DNA from: Sphaerospermopsis torques-reginae ITEP-024
Lineage (GTDB): Bacteria; Cyanobacteriota; Cyanobacteriia; Cyanobacteriales; Nostocaceae
Length of the DNA: 64,000 bases
NCBI RefSeq assembly: GCF_019598945.1
Contig: NZ_CP080598.1
Span: 2,604,001 to 2,668,000, forward strand
Reading direction: 5' to 3'
Part shown: piece by piece, positions 53,422 through 63,600 of the stretch
Numbering within the stretch: position 1 is the stretch's first letter
How the letters are laid out: each line of letters opens with the position of its first letter
Notes under the pieces: generated by a model
Databases searched by the model: none
Told to the model about the DNA's origin: nothing
The model's input: only the letters and a program-made list of their open reading frames with translations
Position numbers and translations under genes: made by a program

Positions 53422-54210
53422 TTAAACAATTTCCAAATCTGCAACAATCCCAAAATGATCCGAAGGATAAATATAACGATTATTCGCTGCTGGTTGATTG
53501 AGAATAACTCGACAATCTCGCACCTGTAAACGCTGATTAATAAAAATATAATCTAAAGTCCCCTTCCAAGGTTTCCAACTTCTATTAAAAATCAAAGTTC
53601 TCCAAAATTGCCTAATGCGTTTTTTCCAACTAATTTGATCTAACATTGTTGGACAAGTATATTCTGGATCAGTTCCATGATATACTTCATAAGCTGAACG
53701 ATATCTTTCTTTAATCATTTTAATTCCCGAACTATCAGGAGTACCATTAAAATCTCCCACAGAGATCACAGGTATTTGCTCATCAAATTCTGATAACCAA
53801 TCTAACATTAATTTTATTTGTTTATTCCGTTTTTTATGTGAACCGGGATACCAAAAATAATGACCATTGCAAATAACAACAGATGTGTTATCATTTAACT
53901 GAAGCTGTGCATATTGGGCAATTCTTCCCTGATGTTCTAAATTCAATGCTGCGGTTTTTGTAATCGGAAACCGACTGAGAATAGCTAAACCAAAAGGTAA
54001 ATCACTATTATTAACATCTTGAGGAACAGCTTTATAAATATAAGGAATATCTAACTTTTCAGCAATCCAAGCGGCGGTATCTTCTGTTAAACTTACTTCT
54101 TGTAAAGCAATGATATCAGGATTTTCTGCTTTTAAACCTGCAATCAATAAATCTCGTCTTTGTGTCCAATAATTCAATTTAAACAAAATATTAATGGTGA
54201 TGATTTTCAT
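53422..54210 (-). CDS. Endonuclease/exonuclease/phosphatase family protein
   Basis: About 262 residues from the ATG at 54210 (54228 adds six). EEP fold: IITINILFKLNYWTQRRDLLIAGL, LQEVSLTE (catalytic Glu), GHYFWYPGSHKKRNKQ, VISVGDFNGTPDSSGI (the GDFN catalytic strand), and YPSDHFGIVADLEIV with the terminal SDH. Substrate may be DNA, a phospholipid or another phosphodiester; not deducible. No signal peptide. Confidence 0.9.
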   Translation of the reverse strand: MKIITINILFKLNYWTQRRDLLIAGLKAENPDIIALQEVSLTEDTAAWIAEKLDIPYIYKAVPQDVNNSDLPFGLAILSRFPITKTAALNLEHQGRIAQYAQLQLNDNTSVVICNGHYFWYPGSHKKRNKQIKLMLDWLSEFDEQIPVISVGDFNGTPDSSGIKMIKERYRSAYEVYHGTDPEYTCPTMLDQISWKKRIRQFWRTLIFNRSWKPWKGTLDYIFINQRLQVRDCRVILNQPAANNRYIYPSDHFGIVADLEIV

Positions 54211-54237
54211 GTTTTTAAAAACAAACAATAGTTATAG

Positions 54238-54681
54238 TTAGGTTGGATAATTGTTATCTAATAAATCTGTCAAGGTGTAAGGACATTTTTCTGGGAAAAT
54301 ATTTAAATCAGTTTTATGTTTCACAAAGTCAACCGCACTTTCATAAATATTATCTAAATCATCCTCTAACTTATTCCTTAAATTTGTGGTTAGATGATTA
54401 TTTAAATCATATCTAAAGGTTTTAATTTCCCCGCTCCAATGACGATGGTTTCTTTCATATTCTACTTGCCAAAATTGTAGTAATAATAAATGAATGATTA
54501 TTTGTCTTAAAAGACTTTTGACTTTAGCTAAATCTCTTGTACCCAAACTGATTAATTCCTCTATTAAGTTTTCTACATCAATTTCATTAAACTGTTTCTG
54601 TTTTAAGAGGTTAATAGTTGCTTCTAACCATAAATTTTCATCGGTTTCATAGAGTTGTTTTAAGTTGGTGGTAGTTGTCAT
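54238..54681 (-). CDS. DUF29 domain protein
   Basis: 147 residues: LYETDENLWLEATINLLKQKQFNEIDVENLIEELISLGTRDLAKVKSLLRQIIIHLLLLQFW, then LRNKLEDDLDNIYESAVDFVKHKTDLNIFPEKCPYTLTDLLD. This is the DUF29 pattern, common in cyanobacteria, with unknown role. Helical. Separated by 27 bp from the EEP gene on the same strand. Confidence 0.88.
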   Translation of the reverse strand: MTTTTNLKQLYETDENLWLEATINLLKQKQFNEIDVENLIEELISLGTRDLAKVKSLLRQIIIHLLLLQFWQVEYERNHRHWSGEIKTFRYDLNNHLTTNLRNKLEDDLDNIYESAVDFVKHKTDLNIFPEKCPYTLTDLLDNNYPT

Positions 54682-54868
54682 ATTGTTCTTTTCTACCTAT
54701 ATTTCATAATTTAATCATACACAATGACAAAATGATCAATCCAAAACTTTAAAATACTGTACATTTCCGCTAGTTTTGAGTTAAAAAAGAAACTATAGCT
54801 AACTAATCAAACTAACTTTCTTCCTCTTTTTACTGTCACCTGTCACCTGTCACCTGTCCCCAGAAATT

Positions 54869-56026
54869 ATGAACATCACCAAAAACATCACGAATTGGTT
54901 AGAAACTCACGCATCTGCTCCCAGTTATGGCGGTTGGGTATTAGTCGGTATTGCTATTTGTTATTTAGGTGCTGCTATTAACACAATGGCGGGATGGTTA
55001 TATGTAATTAGTGGCGTATGTTTGGCTTTATTAGGTGTATCAATATTCTTAGCACCGCGATCGCTCAAAAATCTCGTCGTCAAACGCTCCCCCATCCCAC
55101 CTGTCACCGTTGGAGATGAACTCAACATTGAAATAGAAATTTATAATCCCACCCCAAAACCTGTAACTTTATTACAAGTTAGCGATATACTTCCCTTCGT
55201 TTTAGGCAAACCCATCAAAAATCCAATTGATACCATTGAAGCACAAAATAGTTATCGTTGGCAATACTACCAACCTACCCAACGCCGGGGATTATACAGA
55301 TGGTATAAAGTAGAATTAGCTACAGGTGCGCCTTGGGGATTATTTTGGTGTCGTCGTCAAAGAGAAAGTAAAGCGATCGCCATAGTTTATCCTACAGTCT
55401 TACCCCTGACCAATTGTCCATTAGTGGATGAAATTGGCCAAGACGACAGCGAAAGAAACGATCCGCGAGGAAAACCCTTACAATTAGCAACATCAGGATT
55501 AGTGCGATCGCTGCGTCCTTATCGTATCAGTGATCCTACCCGTCTCATCCATTGGCGTACCAGCGCCCGGTACGGAGAATTACGAGTAAGAGAATTAGAG
55601 ATTATTACAGGTGGACAAGAAGTGATAATTGCTCTTGATACTGCCGCCAAATGGGAAGAAGAACAATTTGAACAAGCTGTCATTGCTGCTGCATCCTTGT
55701 ATTTTTACGCACAAAGACAAAAACTCCAAGTCCAACTTTGGACAGCAGCCACAGGAGTAGTCAAAGGTGATACCATCATTCTCGAAACCTTGGCAGCAAC
55801 CAACCCCCTAGAAGACGCAAATACACCACCAGAAAACAATCCTTTAATTTGGCTGACCCAAGACCCTCTTACCATCTCTAAATTACCCCAAGGTAGTCGT
55901 TGGGTGTTATGGGAAAATGCCAACTCAACCCCAGAACACAATGTCATTAATGGAGATTACCCCGGTATAATTTTGCAAAGTGAACAAGAACTACAACTGC
56001 AACTGCAAAAACCATTAAGTTATTAA
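54869..56026 (+). CDS. DUF58 domain protein
   Basis: 385 residues. Two membrane helices near the N-terminus (about 22-62) and a conserved DUF58 core: LVRSLRPYRISDPTRLIHWRTSARYGELRVRELEIITGGQEVIIALDTAAKWEE (a vWA-like fold with the DxA strand). DUF58 proteins usually accompany a MoxR ATPase; none is adjacent here. Monocistronic. Confidence 0.92.
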   Translation: MNITKNITNWLETHASAPSYGGWVLVGIAICYLGAAINTMAGWLYVISGVCLALLGVSIFLAPRSLKNLVVKRSPIPPVTVGDELNIEIEIYNPTPKPVTLLQVSDILPFVLGKPIKNPIDTIEAQNSYRWQYYQPTQRRGLYRWYKVELATGAPWGLFWCRRQRESKAIAIVYPTVLPLTNCPLVDEIGQDDSERNDPRGKPLQLATSGLVRSLRPYRISDPTRLIHWRTSARYGELRVRELEIITGGQEVIIALDTAAKWEEEQFEQAVIAAASLYFYAQRQKLQVQLWTAATGVVKGDTIILETLAATNPLEDANTPPENNPLIWLTQDPLTISKLPQGSRWVLWENANSTPEHNVINGDYPGIILQSEQELQLQLQKPLSY

Positions 56027-56081
56027 GGAGGCAGGAGGCAGGAGGCAGGAGTCAGGAGGTAGGGGAAGTAAATAACCCCAT

Positions 56082-56150
56082 TACCAATCACCAATTACCA
56101 ATTACCAATTACCAATTACCAATTACCAATTACCAATTACCAATCACCAG
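56082..56150. repeat. Heptad tandem repeat array (CCAATTA)n
   Basis: About nine copies of the reverse form of the TTGGTAA heptad, followed by CCAGTCACCAGTCCCC repeats. Intergenic between the DUF58 gene and ftrC. Confidence 0.8.
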
Positions 56151-56226
56151 TCACCAGTCCCCAGTCCCCTGATCCCCAGCCTGTTGTACAATGCAAAGAA
56201 ATATTTAAATTATCAAAGCCGATCCA

Positions 56227-56592
56227 ATGATCAATTCAGAACCTAGCACAAAAGCCAGTGATAAAAGCCTAGAGGCAATGCGTTATTTTTCCGAACAATA
56301 CGCCAAACGGACTGGAACTTTCTTCTGTTCTGAATCTTCCGTGACAGCAGTTGTTATCGAAGGTTTAGCCAAACATAAAGACGACCTCGGTGCGCCTTTG
56401 TGTCCTTGTCGTCACTATGAAGATAAAGAAGCGGAAGTTAACGCAGCCTATTGGAACTGCCCCTGCGTACCCATGCGAGAACGCAAAGAATGTCACTGTA
56501 TGCTGTTCCTGACCCCAGAAAATGATTTTGCTTGTACCAGTCAAGAAATCTCTATGGAAACGATCAAAGAAGTGCGGGATAGTATGGGTTAA
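56227..56592 (+). CDS. ftrC: Ferredoxin-thioredoxin reductase catalytic chain
   Basis: 121 residues. All cluster and disulphide Cys motifs are present: CPC at 59-61, CPC at 78-80, CHC at 89-91, within APLCPCRHYEDKEAEVNAAYWNCPCVPMRERKECHCMLF. With the FtrV subunit it transfers electrons from ferredoxin to thioredoxin through a 4Fe-4S centre. Its stop is 7 bp before the DUF309 gene. Confidence 0.96.
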   Translation: MINSEPSTKASDKSLEAMRYFSEQYAKRTGTFFCSESSVTAVVIEGLAKHKDDLGAPLCPCRHYEDKEAEVNAAYWNCPCVPMRERKECHCMLFLTPENDFACTSQEISMETIKEVRDSMG

Positions 56593-56598
56593 TAGCAG

Positions 56599-56991
56599 AT
56601 GAGCGAAAACCTGCCCCAAGAGTTTTGGCAAGGAGTAGAACAGTTCAACTCTGGACAGTTCTACGCTTGTCATGACACCCTAGAAGCTTTGTGGATTGAA
56701 GCAACAGAGCCAGAAAAAACTTTGTATCAAGGTATTCTGCAAATTGCTGTAGCTTTATATCACCTGGGTAATGGCAACATAAGAGGAGCAATGATCTTAT
56801 TAGGAGAAGGTACTAATCGTCTCCGTCGTTACTCAGACTATGATTGCGGTATCAACGTGGAAAAATTATTACTTGAGAGTGTGGAGTTTTTAAAGGCAAT
56901 TCAACAGGTTGATATAGAAAAAATCGCTGGTGGTGATGTGGGTGAAAATATAGCCTTGCCTTTACCCCAAATTTCTATGATCAAAGAATAG
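56599..56991 (+). CDS. DUF309 domain protein
   Basis: 130 residues with the helical signature PQEFWQGVEQFNSGQFYACHDTLEALWIEATEPEKTLYQGILQIAVALYHLGNGNIRGAMILLGEGTNRL. DUF309 proteins are small helical and of unknown function. Co-directional with ftrC, 6 bp gap, probably one operon. Confidence 0.92.
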   Translation: MSENLPQEFWQGVEQFNSGQFYACHDTLEALWIEATEPEKTLYQGILQIAVALYHLGNGNIRGAMILLGEGTNRLRRYSDYDCGINVEKLLLESVEFLKAIQQVDIEKIAGGDVGENIALPLPQISMIKE

Positions 56992-57008
56992 CAGTTTTCA
57001 GGAGTGAG

Positions 57009-57029
57009 TAGGGGTTTAGCAATGCTAAA
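57009..57029. repeat. Palindromic repeat, whole copy
   Basis: GGGTTTAGCAATGCTAAACCC is a perfect 21-nt palindrome. Interrupted versions flank the elements at 21891 and 45411, so this appears to be an empty insertion target. Confidence 0.6.
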
Positions 57030-57287
57030 CCCGTACAAGAGTCAGAATATTTGGTGGCATCAGCAAAGTGAAACCCTACCAATAAAGAAACATTTGGATG
57101 CAGGAAACCGTCAAACCTCCAAATTAGAATATGAAGCAACTGCCAAAATGGTAGTTCACAAACAGATCATAAAACTTGTGATCAAACTTGTGATCAAACT
57201 TGGAAACAAACAGGTTTGTAAATCTGCCACTAGTCACCAGTCCCCAGTCACCTGCCATAACCTGAAAAACTTCTATCACAAATTACT

Positions 57288-57785
57288 ATGATAACTCCCT
57301 ATCACTTGCTAAAATCACAGATGCACCGTTTAGGATTAGCTGTAATGCTGCCTGTAGCCCTCTTGGGTACAGTTACCCTTACTAACCAACTTCCCACTGC
57401 TACAGCCCAATCTGCTGGGGGAAACCGCCCCCTGACTATTCGCTCGGATGTCCAAGAATATGATGCTAAAGCTCAAGTCATCACTGCTCGCGGTAACGTG
57501 CAGATGTTGTATCCTGCACGTCAAATACAAGCCACAGCCGCCCAAGCACAATACTTTAGCAAAGAACGGCGCATTGATTTCAGTGGCAACGTCTATATTT
57601 TGCAACAAGGTAATAACAGTATTAGGGCAGAAAGAGTCACTTATTTAATTGACGAAGGTCGATTTATCGCCTTACCTCAGTCCAATCGTCAGGTAGAATC
57701 TGTTTACATGGTGGATGATGGTGATGTGAGTGGACAAACCGCTAAACCAGCGCCTAAAACACCACCTCTCAAGCGTTCTAATTAG
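57288..57785 (+). CDS. lptA: LptA/OstA-like LPS-export protein
   Basis: 165 residues. N-terminal signal peptide (about 1-40, ends ATAQS), then the OstA/LptA beta-jellyroll: NRPLTIRSDVQEYDAKAQVITARGNVQMLYPARQIQATAAQAQYFSKERRIDFSGNVYILQQGNNSIRAERVTYLIDEGRFIA. Periplasmic bridge for lipopolysaccharide. Followed 26 bp later by lptB, so an operon. Confidence 0.88.
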   Translation: MITPYHLLKSQMHRLGLAVMLPVALLGTVTLTNQLPTATAQSAGGNRPLTIRSDVQEYDAKAQVITARGNVQMLYPARQIQATAAQAQYFSKERRIDFSGNVYILQQGNNSIRAERVTYLIDEGRFIALPQSNRQVESVYMVDDGDVSGQTAKPAPKTPPLKRSN

Positions 57786-57811
57786 TATTCATTACCACAA
57801 AAACGCGAATA

Positions 57812-58540
57812 GTGAAAATTGTTTTAGAAAATATTCATAAATCTTATGGCAAGCGAGTCATTGTCAATCGCGTTAATCTTTCTGTAGCCCAAGGTGAAAT
57901 TGTTGGTTTACTTGGACCCAATGGTGCTGGTAAAACCACAACATTTTATATTGCCACAGGTTTAGAAAAACCTAATCAGGGTAGGGTGTGGTTAGATAAT
58001 TTAGAGATTACGGGAATGCCAATGCACAAACGAGCTAGATTGGGTATTGGCTATTTGGCACAGGAAGCTAGTGTATTTCGTCAACTGTCTGTTATAGATA
58101 ATATTCTCTTGGTTTTAGAACAAACTAATGTGCCACGTAGGGAATGGTCAAGACGGTTGGGTGATTTATTAACAGAGTTTCGCTTAGAAAAAGTTGCCAA
58201 TAGTAAAGGTATTCAACTTTCTGGAGGTGAACGACGACGCACAGAGTTAGCCAGGTCTTTAGCAGCAGGTAGAGAAGGTCCGAAATTTTTATTGTTGGAT
58301 GAACCCTTTGCCGGAGTTGATCCTATAGCAGTTTCAGAAATTCAGCAAATTGTAGCACAACTGCGCGATCGCGGTATGGGTATTTTAATCACCGATCACA
58401 ATGTCCGCGAAACCCTCGCTATTACTGATCGTGCCTACATTATGCGCGAAGGGCAAATTCTCGCTTTTGGCATTGCTGATGAACTTTATAATAATCCCCT
58501 TGTTCGACAATATTATTTAGGTGATAATTTTAATGTTTAA
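57812..58540 (+). CDS. lptB: LPS-export ABC transporter ATPase
   Basis: 242 residues from a GTG start (57812). Walker A GLLGPNGAGKTTTFYI, Q-loop region IGYLAQEASVFRQLSV, signature LSGGERRRTELARSLA, Walker B FLLLDEPFAGVDP, switch His in ITDHNVRETL. LptB powers LPS extraction with LptFG. The permease gene follows at 58655 after a heptad array. Confidence 0.94.
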   Translation: MKIVLENIHKSYGKRVIVNRVNLSVAQGEIVGLLGPNGAGKTTTFYIATGLEKPNQGRVWLDNLEITGMPMHKRARLGIGYLAQEASVFRQLSVIDNILLVLEQTNVPRREWSRRLGDLLTEFRLEKVANSKGIQLSGGERRRTELARSLAAGREGPKFLLLDEPFAGVDPIAVSEIQQIVAQLRDRGMGILITDHNVRETLAITDRAYIMREGQILAFGIADELYNNPLVRQYYLGDNFNV

Positions 58541-58654
58541 AAATTGGTAATTGGTAATTGGTAATTGGTAATTGGTAATTGGTAATTGGTAATAATTATT
58601 TTTCTTCTGACTCCTGACTCATGCTTCCTGACATTTTTATTTTTAATTTCTCTT

Positions 58655-59830
58655 ATGACATCTAAGCCAATTAAATCTTTCTATACCCTTAATTCACTGC
58701 TGCCTTTTTCGATCATGGATCGTTATTTGGCGATGCAGTTACTCCCGCTTTTTTTATTTGGAGTTGGGGCATTTACTTCTGTAGTTTTAGCCATTGATAG
58801 TTTATTTGAATTATTACGAAAAGTCGTAGAATCTGGACTACCAATTAATATTGCATTAAAAGTTTTTTTATTAAAATTACCCTATGTAATGGTTTATTCT
58901 TTCCCCATGTCCACCTTACTTGCTACGTTGATGACTTACAGCAAGTTATCTAGTGAAAGTGAACTAATTGCTTTAAGGGGATGTGGTGTAAGTGTTTATC
59001 GGATGGTATTCACGGCTGTTTTATTAAGTAGTTTAGTCACAGGTATGACTTATGTATTTAATGAACAAATAGCCCCAGCCGCCAATTATGAAGCTACTCG
59101 AACTTTAGAACAAGCACTGCAATCAGACAAACCATCATTTAAACAACAAAATATTTATTATCCTGAATACCGGGACGAAAAAGCAGCCGATGGTAGCACA
59201 AATAAAGTCCTTTCTCGCTTGTTTTATGCCGATCAATTTGACGGTAAGCAAATGAAAGGTTTAACAATTATCGACCGTTCTAGAGAAGGAGTTAATCAAA
59301 TTTTAGTTTCCGAATCTGCTGCATGGAATCCTGCTCAACAAGTTTGGGATTTTTATAATGGTACAATTTATTTAGTTGCTCCAGACCGTTCTTATCGGAA
59401 TATTTTGCGGTTTGAACATCAACAATTGCAACTTCCCCGCACGCCTTTAAATGTTGCAGAAAATAGTCGAGATTATGGAGAAATGAATATTTCTCAAGCC
59501 CTAGAACAATTAAAAATTGAACGTTTAGCAGGTAATCCCCAAAGAATTAGAAAATTAGAAGTGCGGATTCAACAAAAAATTGCCTTTCCCTTTGTTTGTA
59601 TTATTTTTGGTTTAGTGGGTTCGGCGATGGGAACTATACCTCAACGTACTGGTAGAGGTACAAGTTTTGGTATTAGTGTAATCGTCATTTTCAGTTATTA
59701 CTTATTATTATCAGTTTCTGGGGCTTTGGCACAGGCGGAAATTCTTTCTCCCGTTGTCGGTGCTTGGTTGCCTAATTTGTTTGGTTTGGGAGTCGGTGTA
59801 TTTCTGTTAATGCGAGTTGCCCAAAGGTAA
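58655..59830 (+). CDS. LptF/LptG-family permease
   Basis: About 391 residues from the ATG at 58655; an ATG at 58586 adds a repeat-encoded hydrophobic stretch. Six-helix LptF/G layout: an N-terminal MDRYLAMQLLPLFLFGVGAFTSV, YVMVYSFPMSTLLATLMTYSKLSSESELIALRGCGVS, a periplasmic beta domain, and QQKIAFPFVCIIFGLVGSAMGTIPQR with three C-terminal helices. Together with lptA-like and lptB it completes the block. Cyanobacteria usually have one fused LptF/G-type permease. Confidence 0.9.
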   Translation: MTSKPIKSFYTLNSLLPFSIMDRYLAMQLLPLFLFGVGAFTSVVLAIDSLFELLRKVVESGLPINIALKVFLLKLPYVMVYSFPMSTLLATLMTYSKLSSESELIALRGCGVSVYRMVFTAVLLSSLVTGMTYVFNEQIAPAANYEATRTLEQALQSDKPSFKQQNIYYPEYRDEKAADGSTNKVLSRLFYADQFDGKQMKGLTIIDRSREGVNQILVSESAAWNPAQQVWDFYNGTIYLVAPDRSYRNILRFEHQQLQLPRTPLNVAENSRDYGEMNISQALEQLKIERLAGNPQRIRKLEVRIQQKIAFPFVCIIFGLVGSAMGTIPQRTGRGTSFGISVIVIFSYYLLLSVSGALAQAEILSPVVGAWLPNLFGLGVGVFLLMRVAQR

Positions 59831-59919
59831 GGTCTTAATTAACTGACTGAAAAACTATTCCTCTCTGGTAATTAAAAGTGCATAACCTTCATTGCTAATA
59901 AAACAAATACCCAACTTCT

Positions 59920-60483
59920 TTAAAATATCTCACTTACATTAATACTCACACCAGGAAAAGCTAAAATTGATAAACTTTGATTTTTCTCTAAAGTCTGGAT
60001 ATATTGATAAATTCCCTGGTGAGGATGGCGATATACTTCTATGATTTCCTGATTCACATCTATTAACCAAACTTCAGGAATATTTGCTTCTGCATATAAC
60101 GGAATTTTCACTTGGCGATCATATTTTACAGTTGTATCAGCCACTTCTATTATTAAAAATATATCTTCTGGTTGGGGATGTGAATTTCTATAAAAATCAG
60201 GACGGGGTTTTAATAATGCTATATCTGGTTGTGGTTCGGAAATTTCATCTAATTCTACAGGATTTTGCACATTAATTAACGCACGTCCTCCCAATAGTAA
60301 AGCTAGTAAATTTGTTAGAAATAGAACACAACCTGAGTGTCTTGTACCAATAGGTGACATATCAATCATTTCTCCCCGAATTAATTCCACTCGATCATTT
60401 TCTGATAAAATACCAGATTCAGCCATTTTGTGAAATTGCTTAACTGTAAATTGGTGTCTGAGTAGTTGTACAACCATTGTCAC
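59920..60483 (-). CDS. Uma2 family (DUF820) PD-(D/E)XK-type protein
   Basis: 187 residues: FTVKQFHKMAESGILSENDRVELIRGEMIDMSPIGTRHSGCV, EPQPDIALLKP (PD), FLIIEVADTTVKYDRQVKIPLYAEANIPEVWLIDVNQEIIEVYRHP. Complete domain with the canonical E-L-I-R-G-E start. Starts at 60483 or internally at M3. Role of the family unknown. Confidence 0.9.
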   Translation of the reverse strand: MTMVVQLLRHQFTVKQFHKMAESGILSENDRVELIRGEMIDMSPIGTRHSGCVLFLTNLLALLLGGRALINVQNPVELDEISEPQPDIALLKPRPDFYRNSHPQPEDIFLIIEVADTTVKYDRQVKIPLYAEANIPEVWLIDVNQEIIEVYRHPHQGIYQYIQTLEKNQSLSILAFPGVSINVSEIF

Positions 60484-60525
60484 CTCTATGGGAATTTTAT
60501 TGAATTAATTGAGATGTTTATTTTA

Positions 60526-60615
60526 TAGTAGGTTGGGTGAAGCGATCGCGCAAGCCACAAAACCCAACAACAATATTAATTATGTTGGGTTTCCTTGCGT
60601 CAACCCAACCTACTA
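60526..60615. repeat. Nested inverted repeat between Uma2 and mfd
   Basis: Outer TAGTAGGTTGGGT (60526-60538) with ACCCAACCTACTA (60603-60615), inner AAACCCAACA (60560-60569) with TGTTGGGTTT (60583-60592). This common cyanobacterial repeat is right after the mfd stop and may act as a terminator. Confidence 0.65.
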
Positions 60616-60618
60616 AAA

Positions 60619-63600
60619 CTAGACTAAAGCTACTTCAGGAATAACTCCTTGCATTTTAGAAAAAACATCAATTAATGTCTGTAATTGTTGTTCAGCTTTA
60701 AATACTCCTAAACCTCTTGCTGTTACTTTTCCTTGAGAATAAACAAAGCGATTTCGCATCGAGTCTGTTAACTTTTCTGCTAACAAATTCCAAGCAGGTT
60801 CTTCCATTGGAGTTTCTAAAACTATATGCTGTTTATTCTCTGGTTTAATGCGACTAAATCCTAAAGCTTTCGCTAATTGTTTTAATTCCATCACCCTTAA
60901 AAGTTGATTCGCAGGAACAGGAATTGCACCATATCTATCAGTCCATTCTGCGGCAATTCCTTTTAATTCTTCTTGAGATTTTGCTGTTGCAACTGCACGG
61001 TAAGCACTCATTTTTTGATCTATATCTGTAATGTAGGTGGAAGGAATAAATGCAGTGAGATTCAGGTCAATTTGGGTATCTTCAACCTGGGGTATTTCTT
61101 GACCTCTAATTTCTCGAATTGCTTTTTCTAACATTTCCATGTACAAATCAAATCCTATCGCATCCATTTGACCAGATTGTTCTGCACCTAGCAAGTTTCC
61201 TACACCGCGAATTTCCATATCTCGCATTGCTAATTGATAACCAGAACCGAGTTGAGTAAATTCTTGAATTGCTCTCAATCTTTGTCTGGCTGCATCAGAT
61301 AATTCTCTTTGTTTGGGGTAAAATAACCATGCGTGAGCTTGGATTCCTGCTCGTCCTACTCGTCCTCTTAATTGATATAATTGCGATAAACCAAAACGAT
61401 GAGCATCTTCAATTAAAATGGTGTTAACTCGCGGAATATCTAAACCAGATTCGATAATTGTGGTACAAACTAAGATGTCAGCTTCATGGTTGCTAAAAGT
61501 GAGCATAGTTGATTCTAACTCACTTTCATCCATTTGACCGTGAGCGATCGCAAATCTTCCCCCTGGGATCATTTCTCTTAATTTTGTTGTAGTTTCTTCT
61601 ATTCCTTCGACTCTGGGAACGACATAAAAAACCTGTCCACCTCTATCTAATTCCTGTCTAATTGCACTTCTAACAATTTCCGGGTTTAAAGGTGCTAAAT
61701 GGGTTTGAATTGGTCTTCTGGTTGGGGGTGGTGTGGTAATTAAACTCATTTCCCGAATCCCAGATAAAGACATATATAAGGTTCTAGGAATAGGAGTTGC
61801 AGATAAAGTTAACACATCAACTTGTGTTTTTAAACTCTTGATTTTTTCCTTTTGATTAACTCCAAATCTTTGTTCTTCGTCAATTACTAAAAGTCCTAAA
61901 TCTTTAAATTGCACACCTTTGCCTAATAATTGATGTGTTCCCACAACAATATCTAATTCTCCAGTCGCTAGACGTTTTTGAATGTTGCGTTTTTCTTCTG
62001 CACTGCGGAAACGATTTAATAAACCGACATTCACAGGATAGGGTGAAAATCGTTCTTTAATAGTGTGATAATGTTGTTGAGTTAAAATTGTGGTTGGGGC
62101 TAAAAGTGCCACTTGTTTACCAGCAGTAACAGCTTTAAAAATCGCTCTAATTGCTACTTCTGTTTTCCCAAAACCCACATCACCACAAACCAAGCGATCC
62201 ATTGGTCTTTCACTTTCCATATCCCGCTTGACATCTTGCACAGCTTTGAGTTGATCTGTGGTAGGTTGATAAGGGAAAGAATCTTCCATTTCTGCTTGCC
62301 AAGGCATATCTTGGGGATAAGAGAAACCTTGTTGTTGAGAACGGGCAGCATATAATTTTAGCAAATCTACCGCTAATTTTTTAATAGATTTTCTAACTTT
62401 GTTTTTAGTATTTTCCCAAGCTTTACCCGTCATTTTATGGAGTGCGGGGGGGTTATCAGCATTAGTTCTAAATCGAGATAAAGAACCAACTTGATCCGCC
62501 GCAACTCTTAACACACCATCAGCATATTGAACAACTATATAATCACGGGTTTCATTATTAATTGTCAAACTTTCTAACTTGACAAATTTACCAATGCCGT
62601 GACTACGATGAACAACAAAATCACCTGGTCTTAATTTATTCGGATCAACTTGTTTAGATTTAGCTTGACGACGTTTACGAACATAACCAAAATTAGCTAA
62701 AGAATGTTGTCCGTAAAATTCGCGGTCTGTGACAATGACGATGCGGTAAGAAGGTAAAATAAAACCTTCTAATTCTGCTAAACCCGAATATTTCAGGGCG
62801 ACTGGTGTATAATTGATGTGCAATTTATCAATTGCTTGATAATCACGAGGATTAGGGATAAACTGGGCAGGACAATCATGTTCTTGTAAGAGAGAAACAG
62901 AACGGGAAGGTTGAGCAGAAATGATCCAAACTGCAAATTTTCTTTCTCTTTCTTGTCTGAGGGTTTCTGCTAATTTAGCAAATTGATGAGGTGTAACAGG
63001 TAAAGGTCTACTCGCTAAATTAGTACCGCTATTTTCTTCCGCTAATTCTGATAAATACAACTTGTGAAAACTGCCAATTTCTGTTAAACACTCATCAAAA
63101 GTAAAATGTATTTTTGGTATTTTAGCTGATAGCTGTTCACTGATTACTGACCACTGAATATCAGCATTTTCTACCCAGCGATCGCTATGGGCGTGACATT
63201 GTTCTACCTCATCAATAGCAACCAGGGTATTTTCAGATAAATAATCTAAAATTGAAGCCGGTTTATTAAAAGCTAAACCTAAAAATCTTCTACTTCCTTC
63301 TAATGATTGTAATTCCGATTCCTGTAGAGAAGTTTCATGAAACGTCTCTACAATAGTTGTAAAATTGGGATGATTTTTTAATGCTGCTAAAACAATAGGT
63401 GCAAAGCTAGTAGGAGTAAGAGAAATTTGATTAACTTTATCTAAAGCAGAACGTTGGGTAGAGGGGTCAAATTCCCGAATTTTTTCAATTTCATCCCCAA
63501 ACCATTCTAAACGGACTGGTAACTCAGAAGATACGGGAAAAACATCAACAATATCCCCTCGTCTACTCCATTGACCTTCAGTTTCTACTAAAGAAACCCG

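Noticed and set aside
57004-57291. 95-codon frame
   Set aside because: Covers a palindromic repeat and a tandem AACTTGTGATCA array; no family likeness.
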